From Lacihabitans sp. CCS-44 (lineage in GTDB: Bacteria; Bacteroidota; Bacteroidia; Cytophagales; Spirosomataceae): a DNA stretch of 64,000 nt. Under the pieces are notes generated by a model. That model was given only the letters and a program-made list of their open reading frames with translations. It ran no database searches and was not told the origin of the DNA. This document shows positions 25,181 through 33,842 of this stretch, one piece after another. Location of the stretch: contig NZ_RJUE01000060.1 in the NCBI RefSeq assembly GCF_024343735.1, positions 186,001-250,000 on the forward strand, read 5' to 3'. The number at the start of each line of letters is the position of its first letter. The stretch's first letter is position 1. Position numbers and translations under genes: made by a program.

Positions 25181-26212
25181 ATGGCTGGATTTTTTAGTTT
25201 CCTTACAAGCGATATTGCGATAGATTTAGGTACTGCAAATACCTTGATTATATATAAAGACCAGATAGTGGTAGATGAGCCGTCGATCATCGCACTAGAC
25301 AAGGTATCTGGCAAAGTGCTAGCCATAGGCCATAAGGCTATGCAAATGCATGAAAAAACCAACGAAAACATAAAAACTATCAGACCTCTTAAAGATGGAG
25401 TTATTGCAGACTTTACTGCTGCTGAACTTATGATCAGAGGTTTGATAAAAATGATAAATACAGGTCGTAATCTTTTCTTTTCTCCATCACACCGTATGGT
25501 GATTTGTATTCCTTCGGGAATTACTGAAGTGGAAAAAAGAGCTGTAAAGGATTCGGCAGAACACGCTGGAGCAAAAGAGGTTTACATGGTTCATGAGCCA
25601 ATAGCGGCTGCAATCGGTATCGGCATAGACATTGAGCAACCAAACGGCTCAATGATTGTTGACATAGGTGGTGGTACAACAGAAATTGCAGTTATTGCAC
25701 TTTCAGGTATTGTTTGTGAATCTTCTGTTCGTATTGCTGGTGATTTATTTACAAGAGATATTGTGGACTACATGCGTAGAGAGCACAACCTATTAATAGG
25801 TGAGCGTTCTGCAGAATTTATTAAGATTCAAGTAGGTTCAGCTTTACCAGACCTTGAAAATCCGCCTGCTGATATTGAAATCAGAGGACGTGACTTAATG
25901 ACGGGTATTCCGAAAGAAATAAAAGTGACTTATAGCGAGATAGCTTATGCTTTGGACAAATCAATTTCTAAAATTGAAGAAGCCATCATGAGAGCATTAG
26001 AAATGTCTCCACCAGAACTTTCTGCAGATATTTATGAAAATGGAATTTATTTGACAGGTGGTGGGGCATTGTTACACGGACTTGACAAAAGACTGGAAGT
26101 AAAAACTAAGTTGCCTATTCACGTTGCAGACGATCCATTAAAAGCAGTAGTGAGAGGAACTGGCGAAATATTAAAAAATCTTGATAAATATCAGGCGGTA
26201 TTGGTTCAATAA
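25181..26212 (+). CDS. mreB: rod shape-determining protein MreB
   Basis: Bacterial actin homologue that positions the lateral-wall peptidoglycan machinery under the inner membrane; 343 aa. Actin-fold nucleotide motifs are present: AIDLGTANTLIIYKD (phosphate 1), MIVDIGGGTTEIAVIALSGI (phosphate 2) and IYLTGGGALLHGLDKRL (adenosine). The N-terminal segment FFSFLTSDIAIDLG is typical. It heads mreB-mreC-mreD. A strong intrinsic terminator separates it from mreC, so mreB may be made in excess of mreCD. Confidence 0.97.
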   Translation: MAGFFSFLTSDIAIDLGTANTLIIYKDQIVVDEPSIIALDKVSGKVLAIGHKAMQMHEKTNENIKTIRPLKDGVIADFTAAELMIRGLIKMINTGRNLFFSPSHRMVICIPSGITEVEKRAVKDSAEHAGAKEVYMVHEPIAAAIGIGIDIEQPNGSMIVDIGGGTTEIAVIALSGIVCESSVRIAGDLFTRDIVDYMRREHNLLIGERSAEFIKIQVGSALPDLENPPADIEIRGRDLMTGIPKEIKVTYSEIAYALDKSISKIEEAIMRALEMSPPELSADIYENGIYLTGGGALLHGLDKRLEVKTKLPIHVADDPLKAVVRGTGEILKNLDKYQAVLVQ

Positions 26213-26237
26213 TTTTTGTTAGAAAATATTTTATTAG

Positions 26238-26274
26238 GGTATCCATGCTTAAACAATCTGGATACCTTTTTTTT
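26238..26274 (+). terminator. intrinsic terminator/attenuator between mreB and mreC
   Basis: GGTATCCA (26238-26245) and TGGATACC (26259-26266) form a perfect 8-bp stem with a 13-nt loop, followed by eight T residues. It lies within the 76-nt gap ahead of the mreC ATG at 26289. Confidence 0.75.
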
Positions 26275-26288
26275 AAATATAGCAATTC

Positions 26289-27140
26289 ATGTCTCAACTC
26301 TTCGGAATATTATATAGAATCAGACATTTTTTCATGTTTCTGTTTTTACAGATTACATGCTTTTATCTGATTTCCAAAAACAGCGTTTATTGGGACGTTA
26401 CATTTTTTAACACCACAAACTCTGCAGTAGCTAAGTCTCTCAGAGTTTCGCAAAATGTTAGAGAATTTATGAACTTAGGCAAGGTGAACGACCAACTTGC
26501 TTTGGAGAACAAGAAACTGAGAGAAGAACTTTCAAAATCTCATGAACTAGTCGCTCTTAAGGAGGTTGGTTACAAGCCAGATTCTACAATGGCTGGAAGA
26601 TTTAATTTTTTAGTTGCCAAAGTTATCAGTAGTACCGAAAACCTCACTGATAATTATATCACACTCGATAAAGGAACCAAAGATGGAATAAAACCAGGAA
26701 TGGGAGTTATTTGTCCTCAAGGTGTCGTGGGTCAAGTGATGTCATGCAACGAAAACTTCTCGCGTGTTTCGTCCATATTGCATTCTAATTTTCAGGTTTC
26801 ATCCGAGATTCTTGGAAAAAACCTTAGAAAAGAAAACGTAACAGCATTAGGCATTGGTAAATGGGGCGGCACAAATCCAAGTATTTTGCAGCTGACCACT
26901 GTGGATAGGTTTAAACCAATAAGCAAAGGAGATAGCGTGGTAACTTCTATGCAGAATTCTATTTTCCCGCCAAGGATTATGATTGGCAGAGTGAGTAAAA
27001 TTTCAGCATCCCCAAGCGAAGCGTTTTTTGATATTAATGTAAGACTTTCTACTGATTTCTCAAGTTTGGTATATGTATATGTAGTCAACAACAAACTGAT
27101 AGATAAGCAAAGTCAAGTAGAAGCAAAACCCGCAAATTAA
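26289..27140 (+). CDS. mreC: rod shape-determining protein MreC
   Basis: Periplasmic scaffold of the elongasome, anchored by one N-terminal helix (about 12-30); 283 aa. A coiled-coil segment (NDQLALENKKLREELSKSHELVALKE) precedes the paired beta-barrel region with VAKVISSTENLTDNYITLDKGTKDGIKPGMGVICPQGVVGQV, the family signature. It connects MreB/MreD to the cell-wall synthases. The mreD GTG follows its stop codon directly. Confidence 0.94.
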   Translation: MSQLFGILYRIRHFFMFLFLQITCFYLISKNSVYWDVTFFNTTNSAVAKSLRVSQNVREFMNLGKVNDQLALENKKLREELSKSHELVALKEVGYKPDSTMAGRFNFLVAKVISSTENLTDNYITLDKGTKDGIKPGMGVICPQGVVGQVMSCNENFSRVSSILHSNFQVSSEILGKNLRKENVTALGIGKWGGTNPSILQLTTVDRFKPISKGDSVVTSMQNSIFPPRIMIGRVSKISASPSEAFFDINVRLSTDFSSLVYVYVVNNKLIDKQSQVEAKPAN

Positions 27141-27659
27141 GTGAATACTCAAACATTATTTAAAGTTATTGGAACTGTTGCATTATACTTGTTTTTGCAA
27201 GTGTTTATAGTACGCAACCTAGTATTTTTTGAGGTGGCATTTTGTTTTGTATATATCTCAATTATATTGTTTTTGCCGAGCAACACCCCTGTGTCAATTG
27301 TTCTTTTGATAGCTTTTTTGTCTGGACTTGCTGTAGATTTATTTTATAACACAGCAGGTATGCATGCCTCAGCAAGTTTACTGTTGGCTTTTTTGAGAAG
27401 TTATATCATCAAGATATTGTTCCCAACCAAAGGACTTGACACCGAACTTGTAATATCATTAGATGGTATGGGAATGGAAAGATTTATCAGATATATTATT
27501 ATTCTAACTTTCATCCATCACCTTTACTTATTTTTCCTCGAAGCTGGTTCTCTTAAGTATTTCCTCAATACTTCGCTAAAAGTTGTAGCAAGTGTTTTGT
27601 TTACTTCAGTTGTAACTTTCCTCCTTCATGTATATTTTAAAAGTCTTCAAAATTCTTAA
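27141..27659 (+). CDS. mreD: rod shape-determining protein MreD
   Basis: Small polytopic membrane protein of the elongasome, 172 aa, with about five hydrophobic helices and FLSGLAVDLFYNTAGMHASASLLLAFLRSY, which fits the family loop. It uses a GTG start immediately after the mreC TAA with no gap, so translation is probably coupled. The penicillin-binding protein mrdA and rodA that usually come next are not here. Confidence 0.88.
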   Translation: MNTQTLFKVIGTVALYLFLQVFIVRNLVFFEVAFCFVYISIILFLPSNTPVSIVLLIAFLSGLAVDLFYNTAGMHASASLLLAFLRSYIIKILFPTKGLDTELVISLDGMGMERFIRYIIILTFIHHLYLFFLEAGSLKYFLNTSLKVVASVLFTSVVTFLLHVYFKSLQNS

Positions 27660-27662
27660 TAG

Positions 27663-28850
27663 ATGCATTTTTTACGGTTTTGGGTGTTGGTGAGTGGTGT
27701 ATGTTTGATGTTTGGGTGTAACAAAAATGAAAAGCCCGAAACTGTCAAAAAACCTGTAGAGAAAGTACTCACTGATCGTGAAATAAAAAAAATCAAAAAA
27801 GAAATCAACGCCGATTACAAAACTCTGTTGATTTCAGAAATCATAAATAAAAAAATACGTTCTGGCTTTAACGGAAGCGTCCTAGTAGCCCAAAAGGGAG
27901 TTGTTTTATATGAAAATGCATCTGGATTTGCAAAAGACACCATTCCAAATACCAAAGACTCTAAATTTCAATTAGCCTCACTTTCCAAAACCTTTACAGC
28001 AGTGGCCATAATGAAAATGGTGCAAGATGGTCAAATTGGCCTAGACAATACTGTAAAAGACTACTTCCCGAAATTTCCTTATGATGGAGTAACTATCAGA
28101 AGCTTACTTTCACACCGCTCGGGTTTACCCTATTATCAGTATGAGTTTGATCTGAAAGTGAGAACCGAAAAAATATACCCTACCAACACACAGATGATGG
28201 ATTGGTTTGGATCGGCTGCACCAGCACCCAAACCTCTCAATATGCCGGATCATTTTTTCACTTACAACAATACCAATTTTGCGGTATTGGCAGCGATAGT
28301 AGAAAAAGTCTCAGGCAAAAGCTTCGATGAATACCTTAGGGAAAAAATTCTTTTGCCCGCCGGTATGACAAACACATTCACTGGTGTTTCTAAAAATCCT
28401 ATGTTAAATGTAAACAAAACCGTAGGATACCAGAACGGAAGAAAGCTTGAGAAGGATTTCTATGACGATATAATGGGCGACAAGGGTGTATACTCTACTA
28501 CTAGTGATTTGTTAAAATGGTATAACGTACTGAAATCCGAAAGTGTTTTAAGCAAAGAGAATCTAAGAGAAATGTACACACCGAGAAGTTTTGAGCATCC
28601 TGGTCTTAGAAATTATGGATATGGTTTTAGGCTGTGGGTTAACGAATTGCAACAGACAGACTATATCTACCACACTGGGTGGTGGAAAGGCTACAATACT
28701 ATAATGTTTTTTGATTTAAGAGAAGATTTTGTAGTAATTTTGTTAAGCAATAAGTACAACAGAGACGTATATAATGTTAAAGAAATAGTGAGCATTTTAC
28801 ACGGAAGAGATAAACAGAGTACTTTAGAAGAAAATATTTTGGATCAGTAA
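27663..28850 (+). CDS. beta-lactamase/PBP4-type serine hydrolase, lipoprotein
   Basis: Serine hydrolase of the class C beta-lactamase-like superfamily, 395 aa, with a lipoprotein signal ending LMFGC. SxxK is in ASLSKTFTAVAIMKM, the YxN element in TYNNTNFAVLA, and the third motif is HTG in IYHTGWWKGYNT. Members are D-Ala peptidases, esterases or amidases, and the exact substrate is not readable. It starts 3 nt after mreD in the slot where mrdA is often found, so it is likely cotranscribed with mreBCD. A cell-wall role is therefore attractive, though only inferred. Confidence 0.85.
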   Translation: MHFLRFWVLVSGVCLMFGCNKNEKPETVKKPVEKVLTDREIKKIKKEINADYKTLLISEIINKKIRSGFNGSVLVAQKGVVLYENASGFAKDTIPNTKDSKFQLASLSKTFTAVAIMKMVQDGQIGLDNTVKDYFPKFPYDGVTIRSLLSHRSGLPYYQYEFDLKVRTEKIYPTNTQMMDWFGSAAPAPKPLNMPDHFFTYNNTNFAVLAAIVEKVSGKSFDEYLREKILLPAGMTNTFTGVSKNPMLNVNKTVGYQNGRKLEKDFYDDIMGDKGVYSTTSDLLKWYNVLKSESVLSKENLREMYTPRSFEHPGLRNYGYGFRLWVNELQQTDYIYHTGWWKGYNTIMFFDLREDFVVILLSNKYNRDVYNVKEIVSILHGRDKQSTLEENILDQ

Positions 28851-28865
28851 ATATTAACCAAACCA

Positions 28866-30185
28866 ATGAAAAAGTATGTCATTTTACTTGCAGTAGTGTT
28901 TTTATCTGCCTGTAATTCAAAAACCGCCAAAGAATATAGCAAGGTTACCGATAACCCAGAGTTTATACACGATGCCTACGAAAAACTTACTGACGTAATC
29001 ATTCATGACATATTTTCGCCTCCGGTCTCATCAAGAATTTATGCTTATGCTACTATAGCTGGTTATGAAGCGTTAATTCCTGGTAATTCAAACTACCAAA
29101 CGATGGCCGGCCAACTAAATGGCTTAGAAGGATTTCCGAAACCGGAAGCCGGAAAAGAATATTGCCACTCATTGGCAAGTGTAAAGGCAATCATGACCAT
29201 TGCCCGAACGCTAACTTTTACGGTTACAAAATACGACGACTTCGAAAAGCAAACTTATCAACAGTTTAAGGATGCGGGCGTGCCTTCTGATGTTTACGAT
29301 AGATCAATGGAGTTTGGAGAAGCAGTAGCCAAGCATGTTTTGGCTTATTCTAAAAAAGACAATTACCTACAAACTAGAGGATTGAGATACTCAGTAAAAT
29401 CATCTGGTGACAAATGGGTACCTACTCCGCCACAATACGCCGACGCCATGGAACCTTATTGGCCGACCATAAGGACATTGGCTATTGACTCAGCTGGTCA
29501 GTTTCAGCCTGCTCCAGTAATTCCTTTTTCAAAAGACCCCAACAGTGCTTTCAGAAAAGAAGTTAAGGCCGTTTATGAGACAGTAAACAATTTGACACAA
29601 GAACAAAAAGATATCGCTTGGTTTTGGGACGATAACGCATTTGTGATGAACGTGCAAGGTCATGTAATGTTTGCTAATAAAAAAATGACTCCTGGAGGAC
29701 ATTGGATGGCCATTACAAGAACAGCCTGCCAACAAACAAACAAGAATATTTACGAGGCTCAAGATGCTTATTTAAGAGTTGCGATTTCGTTATTTGATGG
29801 TTTTATAGCCTGCTGGCATGAAAAATACAGAACTGAAAAAATTAGGCCTGAAACTGTAATAAATGCTGATGTTGACCCTAAATGGATGCCGTTTTTGCAA
29901 ACTCCACCGTTTCCAGAATACACATCAGGTCACAGTACAATTTCTGCTGCATCGGCAGAAGCATTGACGGCATGTTTTGGAGATAACGTGGCTTTTACAG
30001 ACTCTACAGAGTTTAAATATGACCATGGCGTAAGGAAATTTGCCTCGTTTAGAAAAGCCGCCGAGGAATCATCTATCAGTAGGGTGTATGGTGGTATTCA
30101 CTACCAGTCGGGTTGTGATGAAGGTAACAAGGCCGGCACCAAACTTGGGCAGTTCATAGCCGCCAAGCTAAAGACAAAAAAATAA
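28866..30185 (+). CDS. vanadium-dependent haloperoxidase / PAP2-like lipoprotein
   Basis: Predicted lipoprotein (signal ending FLSAC), 439 aa, of the vanadium haloperoxidase/PAP2 phosphatase superfamily. The three active-site blocks are visible: EKYRTEKIRPE (K-x6-RP), PEYTSGHST (SGH) and SRVYGGIHYQSG (SR-x4-GxH). Such proteins are vanadate-dependent peroxidases or lipid/undecaprenyl phosphatases, and sequence does not decide between them. It follows the serine hydrolase by 15 nt and ends with a terminator, closing the presumed mreBCD transcription unit. Confidence 0.82.
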   Translation: MKKYVILLAVVFLSACNSKTAKEYSKVTDNPEFIHDAYEKLTDVIIHDIFSPPVSSRIYAYATIAGYEALIPGNSNYQTMAGQLNGLEGFPKPEAGKEYCHSLASVKAIMTIARTLTFTVTKYDDFEKQTYQQFKDAGVPSDVYDRSMEFGEAVAKHVLAYSKKDNYLQTRGLRYSVKSSGDKWVPTPPQYADAMEPYWPTIRTLAIDSAGQFQPAPVIPFSKDPNSAFRKEVKAVYETVNNLTQEQKDIAWFWDDNAFVMNVQGHVMFANKKMTPGGHWMAITRTACQQTNKNIYEAQDAYLRVAISLFDGFIACWHEKYRTEKIRPETVINADVDPKWMPFLQTPPFPEYTSGHSTISAASAEALTACFGDNVAFTDSTEFKYDHGVRKFASFRKAAEESSISRVYGGIHYQSGCDEGNKAGTKLGQFIAAKLKTKK

Positions 30186-30193
30186 GAACGAAA

Positions 30194-30225
30194 CAAAAGC
30201 CCTGAAAATGGGCTTTTGTTTTTTT
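30194..30225 (+). terminator. intrinsic terminator after haloperoxidase gene
   Basis: CAAAAGCCC (30194-30202) and GGGCTTTTG (30210-30218) form a perfect 9-bp stem with a 7-nt loop and a T-run of seven. Confidence 0.85.
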
Positions 30226-30238
30226 AATATATTCAAGA

Positions 30239-31072
30239 ATGATTTATATAGTTTTACGACAGTTTATAAGATTTGTACTAAGGTTTTATATCAAAAAAGT
30301 AGAGGTAAATGGAATGGAGAATTTGCCACTTCATGGAGCAGTTATGTTGGCAGGCTTTCACCCCAACTCATTTTTAGACGCCCTTATCATAAATTGTAAG
30401 GTAGATAGACCAATATGGTCTTTGGCTCGCGGCGATGCTTTCAAAAAACCTATTGCTCGCAAAATCCTTTCTCAATTTTTTATGATGCCCATATACAGAA
30501 TTTCTGAAGGCAAAGAGTATTTGGGCAAAAATGACGAGACATTTGAGCGTTGTTCGGAGATTTTTAAGAATAAGAGCCAAGTATTAATTTTTAGCGAAGG
30601 GCTTTGCTCTAATCAAACCGAACTATTACCCCTAAAAAAAGGAACCAGCAGATTAGCTATGCAAACTTGGATGTCAGGTTCAGACATGGTAATTGTGCCA
30701 GTGGCAGTAAACTATGACGAATTTAGTAAAATTGGCAAAAACATAACACTAAACTTTGGGCCGGCTATTAAAAAAGCCGACTTTGACGAGCTCGCCATGG
30801 ATGGAAAGGCCATTAAGACTTTTAATGAAAAATTAACTACGGGGTTGACAAAATTGGTTAGAAGGGACTTTAATCCGGCCACTTTTGGTAGTTCTTGGTT
30901 TTTTTACTTGACTTATATACTACACTATCCTTTACATTTACTTTTGGGTGCGTTTGTGAAAGCAAAAACCAAAGGAACCGTTTTTTACGATTCTATTTAT
31001 GTGGGCTTCTTAATTGTAACTTTACCCCTTTATTGGCTTGGCTGTTATTTTATTTTGAGAACCTTTATATAA
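30239..31072 (+). CDS. PlsC-like glycerolipid acyltransferase
   Basis: Membrane-associated acyltransferase of 277 aa, probably acylating (lyso)phosphatidate or glycerol-3-phosphate. Block I is GFHPNSFLDALII, in which the histidine and aspartate are separated by five residues, one more than the textbook HX4D. A comparable spacing is remembered for eukaryotic GPT2-like enzymes. Block III-like SEGLCSNQ and the VIVPVAVNY block follow. The C-terminal third has two or three hydrophobic helices. It starts just after the haloperoxidase terminator; the DMT transporter gene follows by 7 nt. Confidence 0.78.
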   Translation: MIYIVLRQFIRFVLRFYIKKVEVNGMENLPLHGAVMLAGFHPNSFLDALIINCKVDRPIWSLARGDAFKKPIARKILSQFFMMPIYRISEGKEYLGKNDETFERCSEIFKNKSQVLIFSEGLCSNQTELLPLKKGTSRLAMQTWMSGSDMVIVPVAVNYDEFSKIGKNITLNFGPAIKKADFDELAMDGKAIKTFNEKLTTGLTKLVRRDFNPATFGSSWFFYLTYILHYPLHLLLGAFVKAKTKGTVFYDSIYVGFLIVTLPLYWLGCYFILRTFI

Positions 31073-31079
31073 AAAATTC

Positions 31080-31991
31080 TTGAGCGATATTTCTAAAAAA
31101 GGGCTTTTGTATATGCTAGGGGCGGCATTTTGTTTCTCTGTCTCTGGTGCATGTACCAAAGTCTTAGGTAAAAGAATCAGCTCTGTAGAGTTGGTCTTTT
31201 TTAGAAATATTATAGGTGTGCTTTTTGTACTTTTCACTATTTATAGACGGCCGTTGGTTCAAGTTGGAGGCAAAATGAGCCTTTTGATTTTCAGAGGGGT
31301 TATTGGCACCTTGGCACTTTACACCTTCTTTTTTAGTATAACAAAAATCGGTCTTGCAGAAGCCATTACCTACCAGCAATCCTATCCAATTATTCTGGCT
31401 CTGTTGGGTGGTTATTTTCTAAAGGAAAAACTTGATTTTAAAAACTGGTTGGCAGTCATTGTCGGTTTCATTGGTATTTGCTGTATATTTTTACCACAGT
31501 TTAGGATTGACATCACCTCTATAAAATACCACACTTTTGGGCTCGCAAATGCCATAATGACGGCACTTGCTTATATGAGTATAAAGCAATTAAGTGGCTA
31601 TTACGACTCCCGCTCGATTGTATTATCCTTTATGTTTTCGGGCATAGTATTACCTATCATTTCGATGGTTTTGGGGCAATATATTTATATCGATTCTCTA
31701 GCTTTTCTATTTGGCGGTTTCAACTGGCCAATGGGCGTGGAATGGCTCTGGATTATTACGCTTGCTTTATCAGCTTTAGCTGGTCAAATACTTCTGACCA
31801 AGGCATTTACCTATGGCAATACTGGCGAAGTATCAGCCATTGGCTATAGCAATATCGTGTTTTCTGTAATGTTTGGGATAATACTCGGTGATTCCTTTCC
31901 AAACGCTATAAGTCTTTTGGGCATTTTGCTTATTATAGCCTGTGGTGTCTATATTTCTTTCAGAAAAAATGAGGTAAAGCCGGCGGAATAA
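31080..31991 (+). CDS. EamA/DMT family transporter
   Basis: Ten-helix drug/metabolite transporter with two EamA repeats, 303 aa. Repeat 1 ends with the AITYQQSYPIILALLGGYFLKEKL signature, repeat 2 with GEVSAIGYSNIVFSVMFGIILGDSFPN. The start at 31080 is TTG, supported by its position 7 nt after the upstream stop and by family length; an internal ATG at 31113 would cut into helix 1. The substrate is unknown. It is convergent with the CotH-like gene, 6 nt apart. Confidence 0.86.
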   Translation: MSDISKKGLLYMLGAAFCFSVSGACTKVLGKRISSVELVFFRNIIGVLFVLFTIYRRPLVQVGGKMSLLIFRGVIGTLALYTFFFSITKIGLAEAITYQQSYPIILALLGGYFLKEKLDFKNWLAVIVGFIGICCIFLPQFRIDITSIKYHTFGLANAIMTALAYMSIKQLSGYYDSRSIVLSFMFSGIVLPIISMVLGQYIYIDSLAFLFGGFNWPMGVEWLWIITLALSALAGQILLTKAFTYGNTGEVSAIGYSNIVFSVMFGIILGDSFPNAISLLGILLIIACGVYISFRKNEVKPAE

Positions 31992-31997
31992 TTCAGA

Positions 31998-33362
31998 CTA
32001 AAGATTTGGCAATTCTCGGTCCATCCACACCAATCTTTGTTTCAGCCAATTTTTGATTAAAACAATCTCTTGGTCATGACTACCCTTGGTATCATTAGGT
32101 TCTATTCTTTTATTCAAGATTTTCCAACGGTCAAAATTCCGCTCAAGGGCTTTTGTGTTTTTAAGATATTTTATCTGACTATCAATGCTTTGAATCAATA
32201 CTACTTCTGAAAATTCCTTTTTTCTCAAGGCATTCCAGCGGGAATTTAGTTTTTCTACAAATAATTTATCTTGCAAAAGTCTCGGCCACCAAAACGGTAC
32301 AACCCACATATCGTCACCACAATATTTATTGTATTCAAAAATCCAATAGTTCTGATTTTCCTCATTCATGTTATAACAAAAACCTTTGCTGCCGAGAGAA
32401 AGGTCAAAGTCCCAAATTGGACCCATTTTGAGCTTTTCTCCCTTTTGTTTTTGCAAATAGGTGCTTATTCTGTATCCATCAAAGTTTTGAAAAAGCTCTG
32501 TCAGTAGGAAATAATCTACGAAGCTATCTTCGTCTATGTATTTTCTAAAGCCTAGGTTTGGCTCCGAAAAATCAGATGAAGCCAAGCTTTTCTCAAACTG
32601 ATGCATATAGTTTTCGATGTAGGCCTTTTGTGGTTCTGAGATAGTAGTGGGTTTTGGGTAATCGTATAGAAAGTGAATTTTTGTGTTTTTAGAAACCTTC
32701 CCCAACTGGTCATATTTAGAAGTAATCGCATTCGATTCGTTATAATCATCTTGATTAGAATACCCTGCTCCGACCGTTTTATCTATTTTCAAAATATAGC
32801 CCCCGGAAATAGAATCTGTGGCAGAAGTTTTAGACGATAGTTTTGAAACATTTACTCTTTCTTTTCCTCTTTTTATTTTCTCCATCAACACATAAAGACC
32901 TTTGAAGTCGCCATTGATTTCTACTTCCACAAACTTGGTTTTGGATGCATATCGGCCGATGTTATTAGAAACTTGATAAGCCAACACATTTCTTATCAAC
33001 GACTTATCGGCATATGGCCCATGTAGAATCCAATCCTCCTCAGCCGACATATTTAGCACGGACTTAGAAACTCCATTATTTGATTCATCCCAAAGTTCTA
33101 TCCCATAAGACTTTTTTTCATAGAACATTTGGGACACCGCACCCCGATATTCTATGCCTATTTTAGAAGAAAAAAGCAAACTGTCCTTTATGAAAATCTG
33201 CATTTGAGCTTCCGTTTTGGGCTCGTCTTTGATTTTTTTACTTGACGAAATCTTTATTAGCGGAATCGGTTCTCCAAAAACCTGAAGTGCTTTATGAATA
33301 GATTCTTCAGAGCTGCCACCACACGAAAACAGCACGACAATTATTAAGAGAGTCTTGTACAT
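31998..33362 (-). CDS. CotH kinase-like lipoprotein
   Basis: Exported protein of 454 aa with a lipoprotein signal (VVLFSCGG), related to spore coat kinase CotH and its secreted relatives. Supporting motifs: GIEYRGAVSQMF, WILHGPYADKSLIRNVLAYQVSNNIG, YVLMEKIKRGKERVNV, GGYILKIDK and the acidic metal-binding WDFDLSLG. In spore formers CotH phosphorylates coat proteins; here sporulation is absent and a target is unknown. The gene stands alone. Confidence 0.8.
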   Translation of the reverse strand: MYKTLLIIVVLFSCGGSSEESIHKALQVFGEPIPLIKISSSKKIKDEPKTEAQMQIFIKDSLLFSSKIGIEYRGAVSQMFYEKKSYGIELWDESNNGVSKSVLNMSAEEDWILHGPYADKSLIRNVLAYQVSNNIGRYASKTKFVEVEINGDFKGLYVLMEKIKRGKERVNVSKLSSKTSATDSISGGYILKIDKTVGAGYSNQDDYNESNAITSKYDQLGKVSKNTKIHFLYDYPKPTTISEPQKAYIENYMHQFEKSLASSDFSEPNLGFRKYIDEDSFVDYFLLTELFQNFDGYRISTYLQKQKGEKLKMGPIWDFDLSLGSKGFCYNMNEENQNYWIFEYNKYCGDDMWVVPFWWPRLLQDKLFVEKLNSRWNALRKKEFSEVVLIQSIDSQIKYLKNTKALERNFDRWKILNKRIEPNDTKGSHDQEIVLIKNWLKQRLVWMDRELPNL

Positions 33363-33465
33363 TTTATAGATGAATGGGTTTTCTTTAAGGAAATTAAATC
33401 ATAGATAACGAAACGAGATTCAATTTTACATATTGTAAAAAGGACTTAAAATGTCTCATATATTC

Positions 33466-33828
33466 CTATACCCCGCTCTCATCCAAAGCCTCCCCGACTT
33501 TTTGTTTAATAATGGCCTCAACTTTAGTCTTCTGAGTATTAAAAACAAACCATAGAATCAAATAAATGGCTATCAAAATGGCATAGCCAGCCCAAATGGT
33601 TTCAGTAAAATAATTGATTCCTATGGCCAAAAGTATATTTAGAAAGAAAAATACCATTACAAGGAAAACGGCCATGACGATTTTTACAACAAGCCCAGAA
33701 ATAAGCCCCTCAATTTTTTCCTGAACCTCCAATTTCTTGAGTTCAAACTTGGCCTCTATAAGTTTTACTAGATTATCCTTTAGCTCATCTATTTTGAAAT
33801 AATCAGATATCGATGACTTTATACTCAT
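33466..33828 (-). CDS. small two-helix membrane protein (phage holin-like superfamily)
   Basis: A 120-aa protein with an amphipathic N-terminal helix (KLIEAKFELKKLEVQEKIEG), two close transmembrane helices at about 48-70 and 77-97, and a charged tail. This layout is the one often named phage holin family or DUF1469-like in chromosomes. There are no phage genes around it. It follows priA on the same strand by 14 nt and is probably cotranscribed with it. Confidence 0.7.
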   Translation of the reverse strand: MSIKSSISDYFKIDELKDNLVKLIEAKFELKKLEVQEKIEGLISGLVVKIVMAVFLVMVFFFLNILLAIGINYFTETIWAGYAILIAIYLILWFVFNTQKTKVEAIIKQKVGEALDESGV

Positions 33829-33842
33829 AATTTTTTATCAAT

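Noticed and set aside
33466-33828. Prophage remnant (holin-like protein)
   Set aside because: It is a common chromosomal two-helix membrane protein family, sits behind priA, and no other phage gene is present.
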